From IMG/VR virus record IMGVR_UViG_3300036770_002692, positions 1 through 37,951 of that record: a DNA stretch of 37,951 nt. One strand, 5' to 3'. Below are positions 24,988 to 30,009 of this stretch, one piece after another. Under the pieces are notes generated by a model. The model did no database searches and had not been told where the DNA came from. It saw only the letters and a list, made by a program, of their open reading frames with translations. The DNA is from a virus. A program made the translations under genes and the position numbers. Each line of letters starts with the position of its first letter. Position 1 is the stretch's first letter.

Positions 24988-25666
24988 TAATTTCTTTCAT
25001 TTTTTGGGCATATATTACGTGTGAAGCGTCAAGGCTTTTCATTTTTTCATAATGTAAAGGTGAACTATGCCCAATATGATTAGAAGCCATATCGCTACGG
25101 TAAACAGTCCTTAGACCAGCCTTGCGAACGCGCGCGCAATAATCCAGGTCTATTGGGCCATATATGCCGTAATATTCCGGAAGTTCACCTACTTTTTCAA
25201 AAGTGCTTTTTGAGATAGCCCAATTACCAATAACATCGCCCTCTTCGTAACAAATCTCACTATCTGCATTTTTAACATACCTCGCAGTTTTCATGTGCTG
25301 CATTATAGGAGGAGATGCAACAATGCCCGCGCGCGGTATTTTTTCAAGCCCTTCGATTAACTTAAAAATCCACAATTCTTCTTCTATAATGTCGTCGGCC
25401 ATAGTAATCACGACATCCACGCGCGTATCAAAAGCCTTGCGCATCATGTAATTAAGCGGCGCCGCAATGCCCATGTTTTTACCGGGGCGCCACCGCTGCC
25501 GGATTTCGTAGCGGTCGGCCAGGGCGTCCAACGCTGCCTGGGCTTCCGCGTCGGTGCTATTGTCCCACCAGTAAACCGGGACGGCGCGCCCTCGGAGGTT
25601 GGCCTCCCAGGTGCGCGCCGTTTCATCAATCCTATCACAAGTAAGTGCAAGTATTGCAGGAATCAT
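24980..25666 (-). CDS. Glycosyltransferase, GT2-like
   Basis: A 228-residue GT-A enzyme: first strand PAILALTCDRID, donor-contact VYWWDNSTD, then NMGIAAPLNYMM and the metal-binding pair in ITMADDII (Asp91-Asp92). The second half has YYGIYGPIDLDYCARVRKAG, the usual ED-like acceptor motif in the form PIDLDY, and HIGHSS. It is the first gene of the sugar-modification cluster and overlaps the next gene by eight bases. Confidence 0.78.
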   Translation of the reverse strand: MIPAILALTCDRIDETARTWEANLRGRAVPVYWWDNSTDAEAQAALDALADRYEIRQRWRPGKNMGIAAPLNYMMRKAFDTRVDVVITMADDIIEEELWIFKLIEGLEKIPRAGIVASPPIMQHMKTARYVKNADSEICYEEGDVIGNWAISKSTFEKVGELPEYYGIYGPIDLDYCARVRKAGLRTVYRSDMASNHIGHSSPLHYEKMKSLDASHVIYAQKMKEING

Positions 25667-25779
25667 TTATATCCTTTTTTCTTTTCCCGGCGCACCTCGC
25701 GCCAGGCAATGACGTAGGCGAAGACCACGATGCAAGCCGCCGCGCAAACAAATCCACTAACCCATGTCAGAGGGTGCAT
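25663..25779 (-). CDS. Small single-span membrane protein
   Basis: A 38-residue open frame from ATG at 25777-25779: MHPLTWVSG, then a hydrophobic stretch (FVCAAACIVVFAYVIAW), ending in a basic tail (REVRREKKKGYK). The TGA overlaps the next ATG as ATGA. One transmembrane helix with the positive tail probably inside. It could anchor or assist the glycan enzymes; the function is unknown. Confidence 0.6.
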   Translation of the reverse strand: MHPLTWVSGFVCAAACIVVFAYVIAWREVRREKKKGYK

Positions 25780-26023
25780 ACTTTTGGTTTTTGATTATTT
25801 CATTTAGTTCCGTCATCCGCTCCGGGCTCCATGCCCGCTCCATGTGGTAGCGCGCGCACGCCGCGATCAGGGCAACAGCGTCGCGCTTGTCTGATACTTC
25901 GCGCATCGGCTTCGGGTTCAGGATGACCGCCAGGCGCGTGGGTTCCATCGTGAAATACCGGAATACGCCGGGGCGCGTCTCTTCACCGTAAAAGTTGATC
26001 ATCGCGCGGTCGCTGTTACGCAT
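25757..26023 (-). CDS. Unknown protein, 88 residues
   Basis: An acidic/basic mixed protein with no transmembrane segment. Visible features: NFYGEETRPGVFRYFTMEPT, a short beta region with LAVILNPKP, and C-terminal helices (AVALIAACARYHME, then RMTELNEIIKNQ). I recognise no family. It overlaps small genes at both ends, so it is probably co-translated with them. It lies directly upstream of the glycan cluster. Confidence 0.6.
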   Translation of the reverse strand: MRNSDRAMINFYGEETRPGVFRYFTMEPTRLAVILNPKPMREVSDKRDAVALIAACARYHMERAWSPERMTELNEIIKNQKYAPSDMG

Positions 26024-26163
26024 ACTTTTGCGGTTTTGCTTGGTGATGGGATCGGGCTTGTGCCCCGGATGACAATGACCGCAATGGGCGGCACGGGCTT
26101 GGGCTTGGGCTGCGCTGCCGGGGCTTGTGCCAGAACGGCGGCGAGGAAAATTTCTAATAGCAT
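25999..26163 (-). CDS. Short exported or membrane peptide
   Basis: A 54-residue product from the ATG at 26161-26163, opening with a hydrophobic segment MLLEIFLAAVLAQ that resembles a signal peptide, then a Pro/Lys-rich stretch (QPKPKPVPP) and a hydrophobic strand. The open frame upstream lies in the terminator region and is not credible. It overlaps the next gene by 25 bases. Weak case, supported by the signal-like start and by lying directly after a terminator. Confidence 0.42.
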   Translation of the reverse strand: MLLEIFLAAVLAQAPAAQPKPKPVPPIAVIVIRGTSPIPSPSKTAKVCVTATAR

Positions 26164-26187
26164 AGTTCCAAAATTTAAGGGTGTGGT

Positions 26188-26221
26188 AAAAAACCGGGCG
26201 GCCTTGTCCCGCGCCGCCCGG
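26188..26221 (-). terminator. Strong intrinsic terminator
   Basis: On the minus strand CCGGGCGGC (26221-26213) pairs with GCCGCCCGG (26202-26194), nine perfect GC-rich base pairs around a 10-base loop, followed by six T (26193-26188). It ends transcription arriving from the tRNA and VRR-NUC side. Confidence 0.88.
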
Positions 26222-26259
26222 CGTATGATCATCTCAAAAACTAAATGCCGAAAAAGTAA

Positions 26260-26284
26260 GCGGGGCACCGCCTGGGCGCCCCGC
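26260..26284 (-). terminator. GC-rich hairpin with T-rich tail, possible terminator
   Basis: GCGGGGC (26284-26278) pairs with GCCCCGC (26266-26260) around an 11-base loop; downstream on the minus strand is TTACTTTTT. It stands about 40 bases before the stronger terminator at 26188-26221. Confidence 0.55.
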
Positions 26285-26337
26285 CCCACGCACAAAAAAC
26301 ATTCATTATGAAGACAAAAACTCGGAACTTTTAAATT

Positions 26338-26363
26338 GCCCCGGCGCTCTTTTGCACCGGGGC
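26338..26363 (-). other. GC-rich hairpin in the non-coding RNA region
   Basis: GCCCCGG and CCGGGGC (26363-26357 and 26344-26338) form seven perfect pairs around a 12-base loop. No T-run follows on either strand, so it is more likely part of an RNA structure than a terminator. Confidence 0.5.
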
Positions 26364-26385
26364 TGTTACCCACTAAAACTCCGTA

Positions 26386-26476
26386 TTTCTTCGCCGCATC
26401 CGCTGACGCATCTCCCGAGAGTTAAACCTGCCTTTCAGAGCGTACAGGAAGACCCGCGGTCTGCACGGCGAAGAAA
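26386..26476 (-). ncRNA. Candidate structured non-coding RNA, multibranched
   Basis: A perfect 11-bp helix closes 91 bases: TTTCTTCGCCG (26476-26466) with CGGCGAAGAAA (26396-26386). Inside are a hairpin AGACC/GGTCT with a 3-base loop (26462-26450), a possible CCTG/CAGG arm, a very short CTC/GAG arm, and GCGTC/GATGC around AGCG (26409-26396). The last pairs only in minus orientation, because it uses a G-U pair. No credible open frame covers it. It lies directly after the initiator-type tRNA and upstream of a terminator on the same strand. I do not recognise a known RNA family. Confidence 0.5.
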
Positions 26477-26503
26477 CCTGGGTTGCCTACTTAGGGCATT
26501 TCG

Positions 26504-26576
26504 TGGCGGAGGCTGGATTCGAACCAGCGACCTCCGGGTTATGAGCCCGGCGGGATACCATCTTCCCCACTCCGCG
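26504..26576 (-). tRNA. tRNA-Met(CAU), initiator type
   Basis: 73 bases forming a complete cloverleaf: acceptor CGCGGAG with CTCCGCC, D stem GGGA/TCCC, anticodon loop CTCATAA (CAU), T arm GCTGG-TTCGAAT-CCAGC, discriminator A. Three initiator marks are present: the mismatched first pair (C1 opposite C72), three consecutive G-C pairs below the anticodon loop (GGG/CCC), and a purine 11-pyrimidine 24 pair in the D stem. CCA is not encoded. A promoter of Bacteroidota type lies directly upstream. Confidence 0.9.
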
Positions 26577-26585
26577 ATGTGCTAA

Positions 26586-26618
26586 CAAATATACAATATT
26601 TTTTCTAACTAATTCCAA
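26586..26618 (-). promoter_or_regulatory. Promoter for the tRNA/ncRNA unit
   Basis: On the minus strand TTG (26618-26616) is followed after 22 bases by TATATTTG (26593-26586), matching the Bacteroidota -7 element TAnnTTTG. The spacer is slightly longer than the usual 19-21. Transcription would start near 26579, three bases before the tRNA 5' end. Confidence 0.6.
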
Positions 26619-26986
26619 CCTTCGAATAAATATTCGCGCACTACCGCCTGAAATTCCTCCAGGCTCCGGCATACGGCGGTTTCGTAGCCCTGAATACTTA
26701 GCGCCTGCAGCCACTCCTTTTGCCCTGGTCGCACGCGTCCGGTCTCCGTTTTCATCTCAATAAATAGCCCGTGGCTGCTCCGGCGCGGGATAGGTAGAAA
26801 CAGATCGGGCACATTAGGTTTCGCCCCTTCCTTCTTTAGCCGCGCCCACTGCGCCGCGCGTTGCTTCGCCGTGCCGGCCAGGTGCGCGCCGTTGGGAATC
26901 GCAAAAAGAAGGTTTGCTTCCCTCGGGTATTGGTATTCCATCCACCGGACGCAGGCGGCTTGGATGTCGTGTTCGCGGTATGTCAT
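26609..26986 (-). CDS. VRR-NUC domain nuclease
   Basis: 125 residues from the ATG at 26984-26986 (MTYREHDIQAACVRWMEYQY). The whole protein is a VRR-NUC (PD-(D/E)XK) domain: PNGAHLAGTAKQRAAQWARL, GAKPNVPDLFLP with Asp61, FIEMKT with Glu77 and Lys79, and PGQKEWLQ with the conserved Gln. This is the typical phage length. Such nucleases act on branched or flap DNA in phage replication and recombination. The reading frame continues upstream into the tRNA-Leu-like gene and must not be extended. A promoter for the downstream tRNA overlaps its last codons. Confidence 0.85.
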   Translation of the reverse strand: MTYREHDIQAACVRWMEYQYPREANLLFAIPNGAHLAGTAKQRAAQWARLKKEGAKPNVPDLFLPIPRRSSHGLFIEMKTETGRVRPGQKEWLQALSIQGYETAVCRSLEEFQAVVREYLFEGWN

Positions 26987-26995
26987 ATTCTTGTT

Positions 26996-27103
26996 TGGTG
27001 CCCAGGACAGGATTCGAACCTGCACGCCGCATCTTAATTAACAGGCTCGTACTTCCCGATGCGACCAAGCCATGTGCGTGTCTACCAATTCCACCACCTG
27101 GGC
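26996..27103 (-). tRNA. tRNA-Leu-like gene with aberrant central domain
   Basis: Acceptor GCCCAGG/CCTGGGC is perfect, a leucine-type D arm (GTG/CAC around GAATTGGTAGA) and a T arm (GCAGG-TTCGAAT-CCTGT) are clear, and CCA is encoded. Total length is 108 bases against about 88 for normal tRNA-Leu. The 53 bases between D and T arms do not give a 5-bp/7-base anticodon arm. Instead two interleaved helices can form: GGCTTG (27071-27066) with CGAGCC (27049-27044), and TCGCATC (27064-27058) with GATGCGG (27033-27027), an H-type pseudoknot. The anticodon cannot be assigned. It may be degenerate or a specialised tRNA-like RNA. Confidence 0.6.
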
Positions 27104-27109
27104 AATTTT

Positions 27110-27871
27110 TCATATCTTATCCGGCATCTCCCGCCCCAGCACCTTGCACCACACGGCGATTTTCTGCGCCAGCACCCGCGCACGCCCGTCCAGCAGCTCC
27201 GGCGTGATGAACCGCCCCTTGCGCGGATCGTCGGCCTCGAACTCCAGGCGGGCAAGTACCTGCGCCCTTGTCCACACGGGTTGCCATTCGCCGGGCTGCC
27301 ACCGGATGCGACCCTGCTCCTTGCAGATGTCGTACCAGTAGGCCGGGACATCGGTGAATACCACCCCGTCGAAGGCAGCGAGGTGGTGGGCGAAGTTCGC
27401 GCGGTATTCGGCGCTCTCCTGCGCCAGCTTAGCATCCCTGGCCGCCTTCGCTGCCCGGTCGGCTTCCTTGTCCAGGGCATGGACGATGGTGTTCCGGTAG
27501 CGGGCGTAGGCCCCCAGGATTTCGCCGAAGGCTATTAATGAAAATTTACCGTAGAACTGGGTATTCGTGCCCAGCTCCCCCGCTGCCCAGGTCTGGGCGG
27601 CCTGGTATATTTCGGTCGGTGCAAAGCCCGCGTAATGCTTCATCACAAATTCCACCGCCGCCGCCATGCCCTCATGCCCCGGTGCGTCCACGCCTGCCAG
27701 GGTGCAGAATAGGCGCACCTGGCTAACGATGGCCTTCGCAGCGTCGGGCTTGGGCATCCGTCGGATTGGCGAAGCCAGGGCGCTATGCACGAAGCGCACA
27801 GCGTCCGTGGGGACACTGGCGGCTTCGGCGGCGCGGGCGTAGATCGTGGGCGGGAGGGTTGCTGGGAGCAT
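27110..27871 (-). CDS. Unknown early protein, 253 residues
   Basis: Start at ATG 27869-27871 (MLPATLPPTIYARAAEAASV); the open frame upstream overlaps the next gene. The N-terminal half is helical (AAKAIVSQVRLFCTLAGVDA, then GMAAAVEFVMKHYAGF), followed by LGTNTQFYGKFSLIAFGEIL, a strongly charged Ala/Arg/Glu helix (LDKEADRAAKAARDAKLAQE), and a C-terminal part with WYDICKEQGRIRW. Proteins of this kind occur among replication genes of Bacteroidota phages, but I cannot name a family. A role in replication is inferred from neighbours only. Confidence 0.6.
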   Translation of the reverse strand: MLPATLPPTIYARAAEAASVPTDAVRFVHSALASPIRRMPKPDAAKAIVSQVRLFCTLAGVDAPGHEGMAAAVEFVMKHYAGFAPTEIYQAAQTWAAGELGTNTQFYGKFSLIAFGEILGAYARYRNTIVHALDKEADRAAKAARDAKLAQESAEYRANFAHHLAAFDGVVFTDVPAYWYDICKEQGRIRWQPGEWQPVWTRAQVLARLEFEADDPRKGRFITPELLDGRARVLAQKIAVWCKVLGREMPDKI

Positions 27872-27872
27872 A

Positions 27873-28085
27873 TTATTTGCGTTGTTTTTCGATAGCGGCA
27901 ATGCGGCGAAGGATAGTTGCGCGCGAAAAGGCTGAATCAACCGCGGCGTGTTGTGGGTTTTCTTGGCCGCGATCGGCGGCAATAAGACGCTTAGGATTGC
28001 TGGCCGTCCAAGCGCCGCCGCCAAGTTGAAAAATTACCCATCCGTTGTCTTGTGCTTGCTTTTGAGTGATAGTTGCGTTTTTCAT
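27873..28085 (-). CDS. Small unknown protein, 70 residues
   Basis: Start at ATG 28083-28085 (MKNATITQKQAQDNGWVIFQ). A short beta region with LGGGAWTASNPKRLIAADRG is followed by a basic helix (FSRATILRRIAAIEKQ). No recognised family, no membrane segment. It ends one base before the start of the 253-residue gene. Confidence 0.55.
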   Translation of the reverse strand: MKNATITQKQAQDNGWVIFQLGGGAWTASNPKRLIAADRGQENPQHAAVDSAFSRATILRRIAAIEKQRK

Positions 28086-28112
28086 AGCGGCCAAGGTAGC
28101 GGAGGTCGTTTT

Positions 28113-28529
28113 TCATTTTGTAGGCTTTACGCTTAGGCTTTCCTTCGTGAACTTGATTTCAGCAGCGGGGATCACTTCCCCCGTCTCCTCGTCCACGATC
28201 GTAGCGCCAAACTGCGTGGCAGCGATGAGCGCCAGTTTTTCGATGCGTTCCTGGCGGGCTTTCAGGTCGACCCATTGCGGTACGTTCTTGTAGGATACCA
28301 CGGGGCGCGGGGCAACTTTTTCAAAGGCAAAGCCGAAGTGCGTGAACTTGTTTTCGCAGTCCTTAAAGTACACTTTCGCTACGACAATTGCTTTTTCCTT
28401 GATCACCTCTTCAAGTGCCTGCAGCGCCTTAATTGTCGTGGAAATGCTGCCATACGCAACAAGGGCGTCTACCTCGGCTTCTACCACGCGGGCGGCGAGG
28501 TCTTCGTAATGTTCAATTGCTTTTTGCAT
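28113..28529 (-). CDS. Unknown early protein, first gene after a promoter
   Basis: A 138-residue protein, helical in the first 50 residues (DLAARVVEAEVDALVAYGSI, then ALQALEEVIKEKAIVVAK), with a beta-rich middle (FGFAFEKVAPRPVVSYKN) and an acidic segment near the end (VDEETGEVIPAAEIK). It resembles small accessory replication or nuclease-associated proteins of phages, but I cannot assign it. It has its own clear promoter and a leader of about 33 bases. Confidence 0.65.
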   Translation of the reverse strand: MQKAIEHYEDLAARVVEAEVDALVAYGSISTTIKALQALEEVIKEKAIVVAKVYFKDCENKFTHFGFAFEKVAPRPVVSYKNVPQWVDLKARQERIEKLALIAATQFGATIVDEETGEVIPAAEIKFTKESLSVKPTK

Positions 28530-28568
28530 AATGTTCGTGTTGTTTTGTGCGTTATTAAATTGCTTCTA

Positions 28569-28598
28569 CAAAATTACACTATATTTTTATATTTTCAA
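28569..28598 (-). promoter_or_regulatory. Bacteroidota-type promoter
   Basis: On the minus strand TTG (28598-28596, in AGTTG), exactly 19 bases, then TAATTTTG (28576-28569). Start expected near 28562, about 33 bases before the ATG at 28529. The spacer is AT-rich and very similar to that of the promoter at 35703-35732. Confidence 0.82.
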
Positions 28599-28628
28599 CT
28601 ATTTACTAATTTTTTTTCTATTTTTTTT

Positions 28629-29498
28629 TCACCGCCCCAGCTCCTCCATCGCGCGCAGCACCGCCTCGGCCTCCTCATCCGTGGCCTGGATGCGCGGCGC
28701 GGTGGCCTTCGCGGCGCGGGTAAATAGGCGGTTTTTCTGACCCCAGAGGATATGCGGGCAAAAGTTATCGCGTATCCACTTATCCCCCGCCTGCCAGGCA
28801 GCCTCCAGGAAGTCGCCCCAGGCCTCCTCCGCGCTGCCTGGATGCACCTCGCCGAAGTACTTCACGAAGTCCTTCAGTGCCCTGGCGTCCTTCGCGTCCA
28901 GGACAAGGTGGCCGGCCCCGGTGCGGGGGAAGGCCTGGGCGCCGGCGCGGGATTCGAAAAAGGTCGCGTACTGGGCGTATAGGGTGTAAACAAGGCTCGA
29001 ATTTTTTTCCGAGGTAGCTTTCTTTTTTTTCGGCGCTTCTTTTTCGTAAGAAAAAGACCCTGAAGTATTCTCTGTATTGTTCTCCTGAGTATTCTCTGTA
29101 ATAGTTCGCAGGTTATCCCCCCGCTTGTTGGCAGGTAACCTTTTCCCTTGATGGTAGGTAACCTGCGAACTTGTTTGTACGATACAGTCGGACAAGTTGA
29201 TAAGGTCTATATCATAATAGGTCTTTGCCGGGATGCCTTTGCGCTGAAGATGCACGAAAGGCAATTCTGAAATTATCCTTTTCGCGTTCTTAAATTCCGT
29301 AATGGTCAGCCGGGTTTCCTGCATTAATTCAGCATCGGTTTTGTAAAATTCGCGTTTTACCGCACCATACCAATACATGATTTGAGACAATAGCAAGCCT
29401 GCCGTAACGCTGCCAGTCAGGTCTATGTAAACAGGGTAAATCGCGATAGGCTTCTGGTTAAACTCTATCAGCAATTTTTTAATTTCGTTTTCGCTCAT
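28629..29498 (-). CDS. Replication initiator-like winged-helix protein
   Basis: 289 residues from the ATG at 29496-29498 (MSENEIKKLLIEFNQ). Residues of about 20-120 form a winged-helix region: GSVTAGLLLSQIMYWYG, REFYKTDAELMQETRLTITE, then KRKGIPAKTYYDIDLINL, as in phage replication proteins of the O/replisome-organiser type. A disordered Asn/Glu/Lys-rich linker (ENTQENNTENTSGS) joins a C-terminal helical domain with AEEAWGDFLEAAWQAGDKWI, reminiscent of helicase-loader or DnaD-like tails. It probably recruits the host replisome to the phage origin. Its leader contains an attenuator-like terminator ending a few bases before the ATG. Confidence 0.7.
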   Translation of the reverse strand: MSENEIKKLLIEFNQKPIAIYPVYIDLTGSVTAGLLLSQIMYWYGAVKREFYKTDAELMQETRLTITEFKNAKRIISELPFVHLQRKGIPAKTYYDIDLINLSDCIVQTSSQVTYHQGKRLPANKRGDNLRTITENTQENNTENTSGSFSYEKEAPKKKKATSEKNSSLVYTLYAQYATFFESRAGAQAFPRTGAGHLVLDAKDARALKDFVKYFGEVHPGSAEEAWGDFLEAAWQAGDKWIRDNFCPHILWGQKNRLFTRAAKATAPRIQATDEEAEAVLRAMEELGR

Positions 29499-29607
29499 GA
29501 CAAAAAAAATAAGGGGAGCAGGCCACGACGCACTACTCCCCATTGAGGTTTTAAACCATGCCCCCGCGCCCGGTCGTGGGCGTGCGCGAGGGCGTTGCTA
29601 AGATACG
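29499..29607 (-). promoter_or_regulatory. Structured leader 1 with possible attenuation
   Basis: It begins with the 16-base motif CGTATCTTAGCAACGC (29607-29592), which also starts leader 2; TATCTTAG fits a -7 element, although no good -33 element lies upstream here. A 7-bp helix CCACGAC (29579-29573) with GTCGTGG (29529-29523) interleaves with the terminator stem, so the two should exclude each other or form a pseudoknot. Inside is a small hairpin GGTT-TAA-AACC. Confidence 0.6.
29502..29541 (-). terminator. Terminator in leader 1 (attenuator candidate)
   Basis: GGGGAG (29541-29536) pairs with CTCCCC (29518-29513), followed by TTA and eight T (29509-29502), ending three bases before the ATG of the replication-initiator-like gene. 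Confidence 0.75.
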
Positions 29608-29613
29608 AAAATT

Positions 29614-30009
29614 CTATGTTTTTTTGATAAAAGATTCTATCGGAAAGATGATTCTTTTTCCAGTCCGTGTTATGAATTTTTCGCCATGATAAAGCACGTC
29701 GAAAAATTGAATATAAATATTGTTGGTAGGCTTTTCTAAAATATAAAGTATAGGACGAATTTTAGTTAATTGATAAAACTCCATCCTCATATTGAATTGC
29801 CAAACAGGTAGCCCGTGCCCGTCAAAGGGCGGCGCGTTGTATTTTTCCTGGTGTTTAGCCTCCCATAAATAAATATTTCCGGTCGGCGATATGCTTATCG
29901 TATCTGCTTGGAAAAACTTATGCCCTTTAAACTTAATGTAATCGCGGCAGGATTTTTCGCCTATTAATCCAGTTTCGTATCCTTTTAAGAGTTCTTTTAA
30001 ATTATCCAT
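29614..30009 (-). CDS. PD-(D/E)XK-type nuclease-like protein
   Basis: A 131-residue protein. Glu18 (GLIGEKSCRDYIK), Asp36 (FFQADTISISPTG) and YLWEAKHQ with Glu50 and Lys52 form the E-x-D-ExK pattern of this nuclease superfamily, followed by a DGHGLPVWQFNMRMEFYQL helix and beta strands. It overlaps the end of the ParB-methyltransferase gene by 13 bases, so the two are co-expressed. It could be the cutting half of a restriction-modification pair, a Holliday-junction-like resolvase, or a nuclease of phage recombination. The family assignment comes from motif order only. AT-richer than the neighbours. Confidence 0.6.
   Translation of the reverse strand: MDNLKELLKGYETGLIGEKSCRDYIKFKGHKFFQADTISISPTGNIYLWEAKHQEKYNAPPFDGHGLPVWQFNMRMEFYQLTKIRPILYILEKPTNNIYIQFFDVLYHGEKFITRTGKRIIFPIESFIKKT

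Noticed and set aside
26338-26363. Third terminator in the RNA region
   Set aside because: The stem is strong, but no T-run follows on either strand, so it is listed only as a hairpin.
26352-26585. Plus-strand 77-codon frame over the tRNA
   Set aside because: It runs antisense through the initiator tRNA and the structured RNA; no support for translation.
27872-28024. N-terminal extension of the 253-residue early protein
   Set aside because: It would overlap another gene almost completely and its composition differs from the conserved part.
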